64,000 bases of DNA from Spirochaetota bacterium (GCA_023398165.1 JAEWSQ010000012.1:186001-250000), one strand, 5' to 3'. Numbered from the stretch's first letter, positions 34,397 through 42,788 are shown. Translations and numbers: made by a program. The notes: a model not told the origin generated them from the sequence alone.

Positions 34397-35482
34397 TTGC
34401 AGAGTTCGAAGGTTAAAAAATTTGGAATTCTAACATCCGGAGGGGATGCTCCGGGATTAAATGCTGCTATCCGGGGTGTTGCCCGTACTGCCATGGATCT
34501 ATACGGTATGAAAGTGCTGGGAATTCAACACGGATATAGAGGTTTAATTGCAGGAATTGCCCGGGAGCTGAAACCTGAGGATGTTTCCGGAATATTAACG
34601 AGAGGAGGAACAATACTCGGTACTTCAAGAGAAAAACCATTTAAAAATCTTGATTCTGATCCTGAATCAGGACTTAACGACGTTCAAAAAATAATTAAGA
34701 ACTATAAAGAATGGGAGCTCGATGCTCTTGTGGTCCTCGGCGGAAATGGAACCAATACAACCGGTTCCCTTCTTGCACGCGAAGGATTAAATATTATAGG
34801 GCTTCCTAAGACAATTGATAACGACCTGGCTATGACTGACAGCACGTTCGGTTTTCATACGGCCGTAACAGTTGCCACGGAAGCGATTGACCGTCTTCAT
34901 ACCACAGCGCACAGTCATGACCGCATAATGGTCATTGAGGTTATGGGGCACAAAGCAGGATGGCTTGGTCTTTATGCCGGAGTTGCAGGAGGCGGTGATG
35001 TTATATTAATACCGGAGATTCCGTATTCCGTCGATTCAATAGCGGCTCATCTGATGAAAAGACAGAAGCAGGGTAAGATTTTTTCTATTGTTGTTGTTGC
35101 GGAGGGTGCAAAAAATAGAGAAGAATCTCTTATGGATAAAAAAGAGTTTAAAAAATCCCGGCTTAGTATGCAGAATTCCATAGGCTACAGAGTAGCTCAT
35201 GAATTGGAGGAGGCTACAGGGCTTGAATCGCGTGTCACTGTGCTGGGGTATCTGCAGCGGGGCGGAACACCGGTATTTTACGACAGGGTTTTAGCTACTG
35301 AACTGGGAGCCGCAGCAGCGCACATGCTTGCCCGTGGCGATTTCGGCAAGATGGTGGCACTCCAAAACGGCGCGGTAGTAGGAGTTCCCCTGGCGGATGT
35401 AGCCGGTAAAATTAAACAGGTTCCTCTTGATCATCCGGTGCTGACCTCCGCGCGCGAGGTGGGCACCTGTTTTGGCGACTGA
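34397..35482 (+). CDS. pfkA: 6-phosphofructokinase
   Basis: The 361-residue enzyme has the family's nucleotide and sugar motifs: TSGGDAPGLNAAIRG, VVLGGNGT, PKTIDND, MGHKAGWL and YLQRGGTP. Gly118 in GGNGT corresponds to position 104 of the E. coli enzyme, where Gly favours ATP and Asp favours PPi. Lys138 in PKTIDND corresponds to position 124, where Lys is usual in PPi-type and trypanosome-like ATP enzymes. ATP use is therefore more likely, but not certain. Start TTG 34397 is set by GGAGG 5 nt upstream, in preference to TTG 34385. The end overlaps the next gene by 11 bp. Role: committed step of glycolysis. Confidence 0.93.
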   Translation: MQSSKVKKFGILTSGGDAPGLNAAIRGVARTAMDLYGMKVLGIQHGYRGLIAGIARELKPEDVSGILTRGGTILGTSREKPFKNLDSDPESGLNDVQKIIKNYKEWELDALVVLGGNGTNTTGSLLAREGLNIIGLPKTIDNDLAMTDSTFGFHTAVTVATEAIDRLHTTAHSHDRIMVIEVMGHKAGWLGLYAGVAGGGDVILIPEIPYSVDSIAAHLMKRQKQGKIFSIVVVAEGAKNREESLMDKKEFKKSRLSMQNSIGYRVAHELEEATGLESRVTVLGYLQRGGTPVFYDRVLATELGAAAAHMLARGDFGKMVALQNGAVVGVPLADVAGKIKQVPLDHPVLTSAREVGTCFGD

Positions 35483-36431
35483 GAAAAAGATTAAGGAAGT
35501 AAAAAGAACAGCCGATAAGGGAAGTATGGGAAACACAAATTTTAAGTGTCATTTTTGCAATGAATGCATCGGGCTGGGCTGTGTTGCTGAACTGCCGGGA
35601 ATGGGCGGAATCCGGGAAAATATAAACTTTCAGCTTAACTGCGCTGCCTGGGACGGCATACAGCTTGAGTCTTTTACCTTGAAAGAAAAAGAAAAAGCAG
35701 AGCTTCCTTCTGTCCGGCTCGCCCCAATAACAGGCGGAATGGAAAATGTCGGGTATTTTTCCGAAGAGCAGTTTTACTACGATTTAATACGTGCAGTACA
35801 TAAGTCGGGCTATTCATTAAGTCTCGGCGACGGCTGTCCCGATATAAAGCTTCAGACAGGAATTAAAGCAGTTTTAAAAGAACAGGAGGAAAATCCATCT
35901 CTGCGTTCTGCGGTGTTTATTAAACCCTATTCAAATGAGAAGATCTATGAACGCATAGACTGGAGCCGCCCGGTTGCAAACATCATCGGTGTGGATATTG
36001 ATTCGTATAATATTGTAACCATGAGAAATCTTGTGAAACTTGAAAAAAAGACACCCGCCCAGCTTAAAGAAGTAATGAAATATGCCGGGCACCCCTTTGC
36101 CGTAAAAGGCGTTTTTACAAAAGAAGATGTTGAAATGGTAAAAGAACTTAAACCCGATATTATAGTGGTTTCAAATCATGGCGGGCGCGTGGAGAACCGG
36201 ACAGGAAGTACTGCAGAGTTTTTAGCAGAATACGGAAAGGAACTTAAAAACTGCTGTGATAAACTGTGGGTGGACGGCGGCATACGCAAGTATAGAGATC
36301 TGCAGATTGCAGGTTTACTGGGAGCAGATGAAGTAATGATCGGCAGACCTTTTATTACCGCTTTGTGCAAAGGCGCATCGATTGCAGAACAGGAAAAAAT
36401 GTTTGCGGAGAACTTTGCCTGCGCTGAATAA
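35472..36431 (+). CDS. FMN-dependent alpha-hydroxy-acid oxidoreductase-like protein
   Basis: This ~319-residue TIM-barrel protein carries the FMN-binding signatures of the lactate oxidase/glycolate oxidase family: PFAVKGVF, VVSNHGGR, LWVDGGIRKYRD and GADEVMIGRPF. The SNHGGR motif contains the conserved His and Arg. The N terminus differs from classical members, with CHFCNECIGLGCV (Cys26, 29, 32, 37), which may bind a metal or iron-sulfur cluster. This form is known from anaerobes, where the substrate is unclear. TTG 35472 overlaps the pfk stop and has GAGGTG upstream. ATG 35526 is an alternative start that would keep all four Cys. Confidence 0.8.
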   Translation: MATEKKIKEVKRTADKGSMGNTNFKCHFCNECIGLGCVAELPGMGGIRENINFQLNCAAWDGIQLESFTLKEKEKAELPSVRLAPITGGMENVGYFSEEQFYYDLIRAVHKSGYSLSLGDGCPDIKLQTGIKAVLKEQEENPSLRSAVFIKPYSNEKIYERIDWSRPVANIIGVDIDSYNIVTMRNLVKLEKKTPAQLKEVMKYAGHPFAVKGVFTKEDVEMVKELKPDIIVVSNHGGRVENRTGSTAEFLAEYGKELKNCCDKLWVDGGIRKYRDLQIAGLLGADEVMIGRPFITALCKGASIAEQEKMFAENFACAE

Positions 36432-36459
36432 AGGCAGTATCAGTTTAAATAATCCTTCC

Positions 36460-36488
36460 TTGTAACTTATTCAAATCTCTATTATAGT
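36460..36488 (+). promoter_or_regulatory. ettA promoter, leaderless type
   Basis: TTGTAA (36460-36465), a 17-bp spacer and TATAGT (36483-36488) precede the ettA ATG (36496) by 7 nt. No Shine-Dalgarno sequence exists in between. The predicted transcript starts at or within a base of the ATG. Confidence 0.6.
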
Positions 36489-36495
36489 GTCGTTT

Positions 36496-38256
36496 ATGGC
36501 AACTACAACAGACGACAAAAAAATAATTTACTCCATGGACAGAGTGTCCCGCTCCTATGGAACAAAAACAGTACTTAAAGATATAAGCATATCGTATTAT
36601 TACGGGGCAAAAATAGGCGTAATCGGCGAGAACGGCTCGGGAAAATCGAGTCTTTTTAAAATTCTCGCAGGCGTTGATACCGAATTCGTCGGTGAAACAC
36701 ATGTAACTCCCGGCTATACAATAGGATATTTGGAGCAGGAACCTCATCTTGAAGCAGGTAAAACTGTTAAAGAGATCGTGAGTGAAGGCGTGAGCGATGT
36801 GACGGCTCTGCTTAAAGAGTTTGACGAGGTGAATGAAGCGTTCGGAGATGCGGATGCGGACTTTGATAAACTTTGCGCACGGCAGGCTGATATTCAGGAA
36901 AAACTTGATAAGATGGATGCCTGGAACCTTGATTCCCGCCTTGACCTTGCAATGGATGCCTTACGCTGTCCTCCTCCTGATCAGGTTGTCGACGTTCTCT
37001 CCGGAGGCGAGCGGCGCCGTGTTGCGCTGTGCCGTCTTTTACTGCAGAAGCCTGATATTCTCCTTCTCGACGAACCTACAAACCACCTTGATGCGGAAAC
37101 CGTTGCATGGCTTGAAAGACACCTGCAGCAGTATGAAGGAACAATTATTGCAATAACCCACGACCGCTACTTCTTGGACAATGTTGCAGGCTGGATATTA
37201 GAGCTGGACCGGGGTGAAGGATACCCTTATAAGGGTAATTACTCCAGCTGGCTGCAGCAGAAACAGGACAGACTTGCTCTTGAAGAAAAAGGCGAAAGCG
37301 AACGGAAAAAAGCCCTTGAGCGCGAACTCGAATGGATAAATATGAGCGCAAAGGGAAGACAGGCAAAACATAAAGAGCATATTACAAAGTATGAACAGCT
37401 TTTGGCGCAGTCAGGAAAAGAGAAGGTTAAGGATACAAAAATAACCATTCCCACAGGTCCCCGACTCGGAGGCCTTGTTATAGAGGCGCAAAATCTTACA
37501 AAAGGCTACGGCGACAGACTTTTATTTGATAATTTGAGCTTTACTGTTCCTGCCGGAGCGGTTGTAGGTATTGTAGGACCGAACGGCGCCGGTAAAACCA
37601 CACTCTTCAAACTGATAGCAGATGCCGCCGGCCAGACAGTTGAGCGCCTTGACGGCACCATGGGCGGTGAAAAACCCGACGGCGGAAATATCCGTGTGGG
37701 AGAAACTGTGAAGCTTACCTACGTTGATCAGATGAGAAGCCTCCTGGATCCGAATAAAACGGTGTGGGAACAGCTTTCTGACGGTCTCGATATTATAAAG
37801 CTCGGTGCGGTTGATGAAAAAGGCCGGCCGCTTAACGGTGCTATACGCGAGGTAAACTCGAGGGCATACTGCTCATGGTTTAATTTTGCAGGAGCAGACC
37901 AGCAGAAAAAAGTAGGTGTCTTATCCGGCGGAGAGCGCAACAGGCTTAACCTTGCTATGATGCTTAAACAGGCTGCAAACGTTCTCTTACTCGACGAACC
38001 GACCAATGACCTTGATGTAACCACAATGCGTGCACTTGAGGATGCAATTGAAGATTTTGCAGGCTGTGCATTAATAGTAAGCCACGACCGCTGGTTCCTT
38101 GACCGAGTCTGCACCCATATTCTGGCATTTGAAAACAACAGCGAAGTGCAGTGGTTTGAAGGCAACTGGAGCGATTATGCTGAATGGAGACGCAAACAGC
38201 TGGGAGCAGACGCCGACCGCCCTCACAAAACAATGTACCGGAAGATGGAGAGATAG
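36496..38256 (+). CDS. ettA: Energy-dependent translational throttle protein EttA (ABC-F)
   Basis: The 586-residue protein has two ABC ATPase domains without membrane spans. First: GENGSGKSS, signature LSGGERRRVALCRLL, Walker B LLLDEPTNHLD. Second: GPNGAGKTT, LSGGERNRLNLAMML, LLLDEPTNDLD. The EttA start (IIYSMDRVSRSYGTKTVLKDISISYYYGAKIGV) and the C-terminal WFEGNWSDYAEWRRKQLG are characteristic. The arm domain in ABC1 is present (~95-140). It binds the ribosomal E site and gates the first peptide bond according to ADP/ATP ratio. GTG 36487 is in frame but overlaps the -10 element, so ATG 36496 is taken. Confidence 0.95.
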   Translation: MATTTDDKKIIYSMDRVSRSYGTKTVLKDISISYYYGAKIGVIGENGSGKSSLFKILAGVDTEFVGETHVTPGYTIGYLEQEPHLEAGKTVKEIVSEGVSDVTALLKEFDEVNEAFGDADADFDKLCARQADIQEKLDKMDAWNLDSRLDLAMDALRCPPPDQVVDVLSGGERRRVALCRLLLQKPDILLLDEPTNHLDAETVAWLERHLQQYEGTIIAITHDRYFLDNVAGWILELDRGEGYPYKGNYSSWLQQKQDRLALEEKGESERKKALERELEWINMSAKGRQAKHKEHITKYEQLLAQSGKEKVKDTKITIPTGPRLGGLVIEAQNLTKGYGDRLLFDNLSFTVPAGAVVGIVGPNGAGKTTLFKLIADAAGQTVERLDGTMGGEKPDGGNIRVGETVKLTYVDQMRSLLDPNKTVWEQLSDGLDIIKLGAVDEKGRPLNGAIREVNSRAYCSWFNFAGADQQKKVGVLSGGERNRLNLAMMLKQAANVLLLDEPTNDLDVTTMRALEDAIEDFAGCALIVSHDRWFLDRVCTHILAFENNSEVQWFEGNWSDYAEWRRKQLGADADRPHKTMYRKMER

Positions 38257-38268
38257 GCTTTTGCATGA

Positions 38269-38311
38269 TTTGCTCCAATAAGGGCAGAATAATTGTACTT
38301 AGTGGAGCAAA
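38269..38311 (+). terminator. Hairpin downstream of ettA
   Basis: TTTGCTCCA (38269-38277) and TGGAGCAAA (38303-38311) are perfect complements with a 25-nt loop. Only a weak T stretch follows. It lies between the ettA stop and the tRNA promoter and may limit readthrough. Confidence 0.4.
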
Positions 38312-38321
38312 AATTCTTATC

Positions 38322-38350
38322 TTGACACCTCTGCCGATAATTGCTATATT
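38322..38350 (+). promoter_or_regulatory. tRNA-Ala promoter
   Basis: TTGACA (38322-38327), exactly 17 bp, then TATATT (38345-38350). The tRNA begins 15 bp after the -10 element. Confidence 0.85.
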
Positions 38351-38364
38351 TTTTCTACACTTAC

Positions 38365-38438
<74 letters not shown>

Positions 38439-38444
38439 AAAAAT

Positions 38445-38470
38445 AGACTGCTTCGGCAGTCTTTTTTTTT
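38445..38470 (+). terminator. Rho-independent terminator of the tRNA gene
   Basis: AGACTGC (38445-38451) and GCAGTCT (38456-38462) with a TTCG tetraloop form a 7-bp stem. Eight further T follow. Confidence 0.92.
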
Positions 38471-38484
38471 GGATGAGGGTTAAG

Positions 38485-38640
38485 CTCCCTTCGGAATCTT
38501 TCTTGAGCCGTAGTGAGCGCGGAGCGGTACGAAATAAATTTCGTTGCGAGGATAAGGTGCCAAGGATGGTACCGGCAGCGAACGCAGGCGGGCTGGAGTG
38601 CAAAGGCAGGATGCCGAAGCACGAAAGACAAATACCCGAA
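38485..38640. other. GC-rich non-coding stretch after the tRNA gene
   Basis: This ~155-bp piece is visibly richer in G and C than its surroundings, which turn very AT-rich after 38650. Frames are open on both strands but look spurious; the minus-strand one reads through the tRNA itself. It contains inverted repeats (ACGAAAT-AA-ATTTCGT at 38529-38544; GGTGCC/GGTACC near 38557-38572). It could be a dispersed repeat or a structured RNA; nothing in the window repeats it. Confidence 0.4.
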
Positions 38641-38651
38641 GCTTGGTTTTT

Positions 38652-39149
38652 CTATACCTTATTATTCAGTTTCTTGTAAGCTGCTTTTAAGGACATTTTT
38701 TTTATTGCATTAACGGGACAATTATTAATGCATCTATAACATGTTGTACAGGTCTCATTAAAAACAAACGCTTCATTATTCTGTATTGATTTAGTTGGGC
38801 AATTATTTATACAGAAATTACATTTTATGCAAAGATTAGTATCAACATATAATGTTTTGTAATGGTTTTCAATCTGCTTTTTTACTAAATTTCTAACTAA
38901 GTATCCTCCCAATAACCATGGACCAATTCCATTACGGTAAGGTTTATTAGCAATGATTGATTCACAAAATCTGATAAACTTATTCTCTTGTTTTTTATGT
39001 TTTAACTCGAGCTGTATTTTTGCTGCTTTTGCTATAGACGTATTATCAATTGTCTTATATACGTAGTGCCACTTTAAGAATAAGCTTTTTTGCTTTATTT
39101 TTTTTTCAATAAGAAATGGTCCATAGGCATTAATATTGTTACTATTTAC
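38652..39149 (-). pseudogene. Ferredoxin-domain (EFR1-like) protein, 5'-truncated
   Basis: An open minus-strand frame of 165 codons runs from 39149 to the stop at 38652 without a plausible start; only an internal TTG exists (38912). The last ~60 residues are a 2[4Fe-4S] ferredoxin with two complete motifs, CIKCNFCINNCP and CTTCYRCINNCP. The ~100 residues before it resemble the linker of flavodoxin-ferredoxin (EFR1) fusion proteins, and the N-terminal flavodoxin part is missing. Base composition is far more AT-rich than neighbouring genes, suggesting foreign origin. The frame stops at 39150-39152; the following ~105 bp hold nothing recognisable. Confidence 0.6.
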
Positions 39150-39258
39150 TTATGCAGAACATACTATCATAGTTATACAATGAGGCTTACGATAGATATA
39201 TGTGCTGTGTGCAAAGATTATTTTCATTCAAGATGCTTCCGGAATCCCCTGCAGCAAA

Positions 39259-39906
39259 TTACACCTTAAAGTACTCCTGTATAGTCTGCAATAATTTCTC
39301 TTTCGAAGTGTCATTATTGACTGCTATATACATAAGTCCGTTTTTCATTGCTTCTTTATGTATATGCTCTGCAATTTTTTGGTGCAGTCCTATTCTTGTG
39401 ATTTCAAAACCTTTTTTATTGAGTGTTGTTTGGTAATCATGTATTTCATGCTCATTACCGCCGTCTATCTCTCTGTTCATTTCTTTTAACCATAGCGTTC
39501 TTTGGTGAGCTTCTGAACTGATTAAGAAAAGGCAGTGTTCTTTAACATAGTTGTTAAAGAGTAATTCAGGTAAAACATGAGCACCTTCAATAATAACAGT
39601 ATTATGATTTGATAGTTCAGCAATATCATTTTGAAGAAAGGGGAACACTTCATGACAGTAGTCGATAAATGCATTATATGTTACGCCAATATCTCTGTGA
39701 ATAAAACTATCTACTCCTTCACACAGCAGATTCTTGTATTTTTCAATTGCCGGATAATTCTGAATATTTTCGAGACCGAACATGTATTTACCAAAAGCAT
39801 AGTAGTCGGTATTATACAACGTGAAATTATTTTTCTCTGCAATTGATTTAGCACAAAAAGATTTTCCTGAACAGGAAGAACCGCCGATCCAATAAATATG
39901 ATTCAT
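39259..39906 (-). CDS. Small P-loop kinase (2-phosphoglycerate kinase-like / AAA ATPase)
   Basis: The 215-residue protein opens with Walker A GGSSCSGKSFCAKSIA (residues 8-23) and an Asp at the end of strand 2 (YNTDYYAFG). Walker B-like VIIEGAHVLPELL and an Arg-containing lid (AHQRTLWLKEMNREI) follow. This resembles uridine-kinase/2-phosphoglycerate-kinase-like accessory kinases; the substrate is unknown. Start ATG 39906 is set by GGAGAAAC 7 nt upstream, which lies in the last codons of the nitroreductase gene, so the two are translationally linked. A second small kinase of similar type stands at 8420. Confidence 0.72.
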   Translation of the reverse strand: MNHIYWIGGSSCSGKSFCAKSIAEKNNFTLYNTDYYAFGKYMFGLENIQNYPAIEKYKNLLCEGVDSFIHRDIGVTYNAFIDYCHEVFPFLQNDIAELSNHNTVIIEGAHVLPELLFNNYVKEHCLFLISSEAHQRTLWLKEMNREIDGGNEHEIHDYQTTLNKKGFEITRIGLHQKIAEHIHKEAMKNGLMYIAVNNDTSKEKLLQTIQEYFKV

Positions 39907-39910
39907 TGTA

Positions 39911-40486
39911 TCAGTTTCTCCATTCAACAGATTCATTAATACTTTTTCTATATCGTATAGTATTGTTTTCCAACGGATAGCCCAAGGTAAGCGCGGCAAC
40001 CAGCTGACAATCCTGACCGCACCATGAGCAAATTTCTTCATATGCAATAAACACATCACATATCCACAACGAGCCTATACCTAAATCAGTTGCTTTTAAA
40101 GCCATGTTTTCAACAGCAGCACCGATTGACTGAATATCAACCAATTCTTGAAATTTCTGATCGATAGGGGTTTCCTGCAGCGGATTTGTGCCGAATTGAT
40201 TAAAAATCAAAATTGTTACAGGGGCTTCATTCATTGTGCTGATCGATTTCATTGCCCATGGTTTCCATTCCTGATCTTCATGCTCTTCTGCACCTTTTTT
40301 AAGTATTTCTATTAATTCGTTTTTACTCTCCCCCTGAACGACTACAAACTTCCACGGCTGTCTGTTTTTCCCGGAAGGTGCATCTATTCCGGCGTTGAGT
40401 ATTTTTATAACATTTTCATGAGGAATACCTTTGGATTGAAATTTTCTTATACTTCTTCTTCGGCTGACCGCTTCGTCTAATGTCAT
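39911..40486 (-). CDS. Nitroreductase-family FMN enzyme
   Basis: The 191-residue protein has the family features: RRSIRKFQ (FMN phosphate contact), NAGIDAPSGKNRQPWKFVVVQ, SIGAAVENMALKATDLGIGSLWI and ALTLGYP. Members are homodimeric NAD(P)H-dependent flavoenzymes reducing nitro groups, quinones or flavins in the cytoplasm. Start ATG 40486 follows GGAGA at 6 nt; an upstream in-frame start at 40525 is less likely. The small kinase gene begins 4 nt after its stop. Confidence 0.92.
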   Translation of the reverse strand: MTLDEAVSRRRSIRKFQSKGIPHENVIKILNAGIDAPSGKNRQPWKFVVVQGESKNELIEILKKGAEEHEDQEWKPWAMKSISTMNEAPVTILIFNQFGTNPLQETPIDQKFQELVDIQSIGAAVENMALKATDLGIGSLWICDVFIAYEEICSWCGQDCQLVAALTLGYPLENNTIRYRKSINESVEWRN

Positions 40487-40546
40487 GCTTTTCTCCTCTC
40501 TGTTTTGTTTATACAGAACTAACAAACACTAAGTATTTATTGGATT

Positions 40547-40792
40547 TTAGAAAAATACAAGCCCTCCCTGACCATTATGTGTTTTTTTCTGCTCTTCAAG
40601 AATCGAGGGAATAGGGGAAATAAAAAATTCTTTAAGAACATCTTCCGGAAGTTCACGCAGAATATAATAGCTTTCTTTGTTAAATGCCTGATTAAAACTG
40701 TATGTGTATTTGTGGAAAAGTCCCAGACTTGATTTGCCGTATTCTTTTGAGTTCATTAAGGGAAGTAAACTTGCTAATGTACAGCGCAGCAT
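40547..40792 (-). CDS. Orphan 81-residue protein
   Basis: Not recognised. A good ribosome site (GGAGA, 4-nt spacer) precedes the ATG at 40792, so it is probably translated. The sequence has no signal peptide, membrane span or motif; it begins MLRCTLASLLPL and ends HNGQGGLVFF, with an acidic middle (RELPEDVLKEFF). It may be the intact product of a small gene or the start of a longer gene cut short, as seen for other genes in this stretch. It lies between nitroreductase and HAD genes on the same strand. Confidence 0.5.
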   Translation of the reverse strand: MLRCTLASLLPLMNSKEYGKSSLGLFHKYTYSFNQAFNKESYYILRELPEDVLKEFFISPIPSILEEQKKTHNGQGGLVFF

Positions 40793-40819
40793 AAAGTCTC
40801 CTTTTATGAGTCGATAAAA

Positions 40820-41500
40820 CTAATAGTGAAGCAGTTCTGAAAGATTGTCTACAACATAATCGGCGGTTTTTGAAAGACGAGGAATTTCCCCCGGCCAGCA
40901 GCTGATTATAATCTGCTTTGTCAATACTGTTTCAAATCCTGCTTTTTTTGCTCCGCTTAATTCATTGTGACCGCCGTCGCCGATGAAGACGCTTTTAGAA
41001 ATATCGGCCTGAACTGATTCTAGCGCTGCCTTATATATTTTTATATCCGGCTTCATATGACCCGCATCGCAGGAAAAGACTGCCGAATCAAAATAAATGT
41101 ATAAAGGCGATTCGTTCCAATACAATGTATCGAATACATCGGCGTTGCTTACAAGGACAAGTACTTTGTTTCTTTTTTTTAGTTCTTTAATTGTGTCCAG
41201 TATTGATGCCTCTACTTCTAAAAAAGCTTTTCTAAATCTTTCACAGCGTACGTTATATACTGCTTGAGCAGTTTCTTTTGATACAGGACTGTCCATGTGC
41301 GAGAGGATAGTCTCAATAACTTGCTGCGGTTTTTTAATTATGCCCAGTGCTCTACTAGTGTAATCCGACTCGGCGAGAGAGCTCCATTCGCTTTGAGTTA
41401 AGCCGAGAAGAGCATGCTCTCTATGCTTCTCATCAGCATAGGGTTCTATTCGTATTAGCGTATGAAACAAATCAAAAAAATAGTATTTGTACTCTTTCAT
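40820..41500 (-). CDS. HAD-superfamily hydrolase
   Basis: The 226-residue protein has HAD motif I in the form FFDLFHTL (nucleophile Asp9; the second Asp is replaced, as in haloacid-dehalogenase-like members). Motif II is VLVSNAD, motif III Lys is in HMKPDIKIY, and motif IV is VFIGDGGHNE. A helical cap of ~75 residues lies after motif I, so it is full length. Substrate unknown; small phosphate esters are usual. GGAGT lies upstream of the start. Confidence 0.85.
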   Translation of the reverse strand: MKEYKYYFFDLFHTLIRIEPYADEKHREHALLGLTQSEWSSLAESDYTSRALGIIKKPQQVIETILSHMDSPVSKETAQAVYNVRCERFRKAFLEVEASILDTIKELKKRNKVLVLVSNADVFDTLYWNESPLYIYFDSAVFSCDAGHMKPDIKIYKAALESVQADISKSVFIGDGGHNELSGAKKAGFETVLTKQIIISCWPGEIPRLSKTADYVVDNLSELLHY

Positions 41501-41597
41501 GAGTAAATAACTCCTTCAAAGAACCGGCGGTATTCTTTTTTTTCTGGATTTTATCGGATACCGCTGATAATTAAATACGGGTAATTATTTTCAGTAG

Positions 41598-42047
41598 TTA
41601 TTCCCGGACTAGATTCTGAAGTGTTTCAAACGTTAATGAATGAAAATTATCGATTATTTTAGTTGCCGGAGATAAATCCTGATTTCCCGAGTTTGTATTA
41701 ATATAGCCGATGCATTTCATTCCTGCCCGCTTTGCGGCAATTACACCGTTTTTTGAATCTTCAATTACAATGCATTGTGCGGGTTCTGTTCGGAGCATTT
41801 GTGCAGCTTTAAGAAAAATATCCGGTTCGGGTTTGCTTTTTATAATGTTTTCACCGGAAATATAAAATTCAAAGTACCTTTCAATGCTGAGTTTTTTCAG
41901 TACCGTTTCTATGAATACCATTGATGATGAGGAAGCAACAGCCATTTTTATATTATTTTCCTCGAGGCATTGAAGAAGCTCTGTGATTCCATGTAGAGGC
42001 TCACTGTCAATAAGTACTCCGTCCATATCAAAAATAACCGCTTTCAT
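41598..42047 (-). CDS. HAD beta-phosphoglucomutase-like phosphatase lacking its cap domain
   Basis: The 149-residue product has all four HAD core motifs: FDMDGVLIDSEPLH (Asp7, Asp9), AVASSSS, KSKPEPDIFL and CIVIEDSKNG. The sequence passes from DSEPLH19 straight to GITELLQCLEE. In beta-phosphoglucomutase-like proteins ~70 residues of helical cap separate these two segments, ending in PGI-type residues just like those seen here. An exact in-frame loss of the cap is the simplest reading. The core is complete, but substrate specificity normally resides in the cap. The gene lies 13 nt after the TPR gene and lacks a strong ribosome site. Confidence 0.75.
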   Translation of the reverse strand: MKAVIFDMDGVLIDSEPLHGITELLQCLEENNIKMAVASSSSMVFIETVLKKLSIERYFEFYISGENIIKSKPEPDIFLKAAQMLRTEPAQCIVIEDSKNGVIAAKRAGMKCIGYINTNSGNQDLSPATKIIDNFHSLTFETLQNLVRE

Positions 42048-42060
42048 ATATATCTTTTTT

Positions 42061-42768
42061 TTATTCTCCTATTACAGCACCATTTACAATGCTCTCTAGT
42101 TCAGTAATTTTATCTTTAATATTTTGATCATTTTCATAGTAGGCTGCAGTGAATTTAAAAAACTTTAACGCTTCTTCGTAATTTTCCAGGTTATAATACG
42201 CATACGCCAGATGATAACCAGCATCAAATACATAGACTGATTCCTGCTCGTAGTATTTATTCAGCGCTATTCTCATAAATTGAATACAGTCTTCATACAT
42301 ACCGGCATCGTAATACAGCTGCCCTATGCCGTAATATGATTCGGGGTTTTCTTCATCAATGTCAATAATTTTTAAGTATTCCTGCCGGGCATCCTCGTAG
42401 CGTTCCTGTAATTTATAGACAATTGCCAGATTCATATACGGAACATAATTCTTGTCATTAATTGATATTGATTTCTGGTAAATTGCGATTGCTTCTTCAT
42501 AACGCATTTGTCTTCTATAAACCAAGCCCAGGTGATCCATTGCATCAACAAAAAGCGGATCAAGTTCCAGTGCTTTTAGTAAATATATCTCTGCTTCTTC
42601 TAAATTATCATTATTAAGGCAGTCTGTTCCCTGGTTATAGTTTATCCGTGCCTCTTCATTGCTTGTCGGTGAAACCATATCATCGGAAAGAAGATTAATG
42701 CCGCCTGTTTCCTGTGCAAATGAAAAAGTGCACAGCAGCATAAATACTGCAGCTAGTATGTTTTTCAC
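42061..42768 (-). CDS. Exported TPR-repeat protein
   Basis: The 235-residue protein has a signal peptide (KNILAAVFMLLCTFSFAQE) and then about five TPR units (e.g. AEIYLLKALELDPLFVDAM, AIAIYQKSISINDKNYVPYMNLAIVYK, ARQEYLKIIDIDEENPESYYGIGQLYY). The protein is acidic and likely periplasmic, acting as a protein-protein scaffold. Start is GTG 42768, with GGACGGAT upstream. The 260 bp upstream contain an inverted repeat but no gene. Confidence 0.85.
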   Translation of the reverse strand: MKNILAAVFMLLCTFSFAQETGGINLLSDDMVSPTSNEEARINYNQGTDCLNNDNLEEAEIYLLKALELDPLFVDAMDHLGLVYRRQMRYEEAIAIYQKSISINDKNYVPYMNLAIVYKLQERYEDARQEYLKIIDIDEENPESYYGIGQLYYDAGMYEDCIQFMRIALNKYYEQESVYVFDAGYHLAYAYYNLENYEEALKFFKFTAAYYENDQNIKDKITELESIVNGAVIGE

Positions 42769-42788
42769 AATTTTTATCCGTCCTTTTA

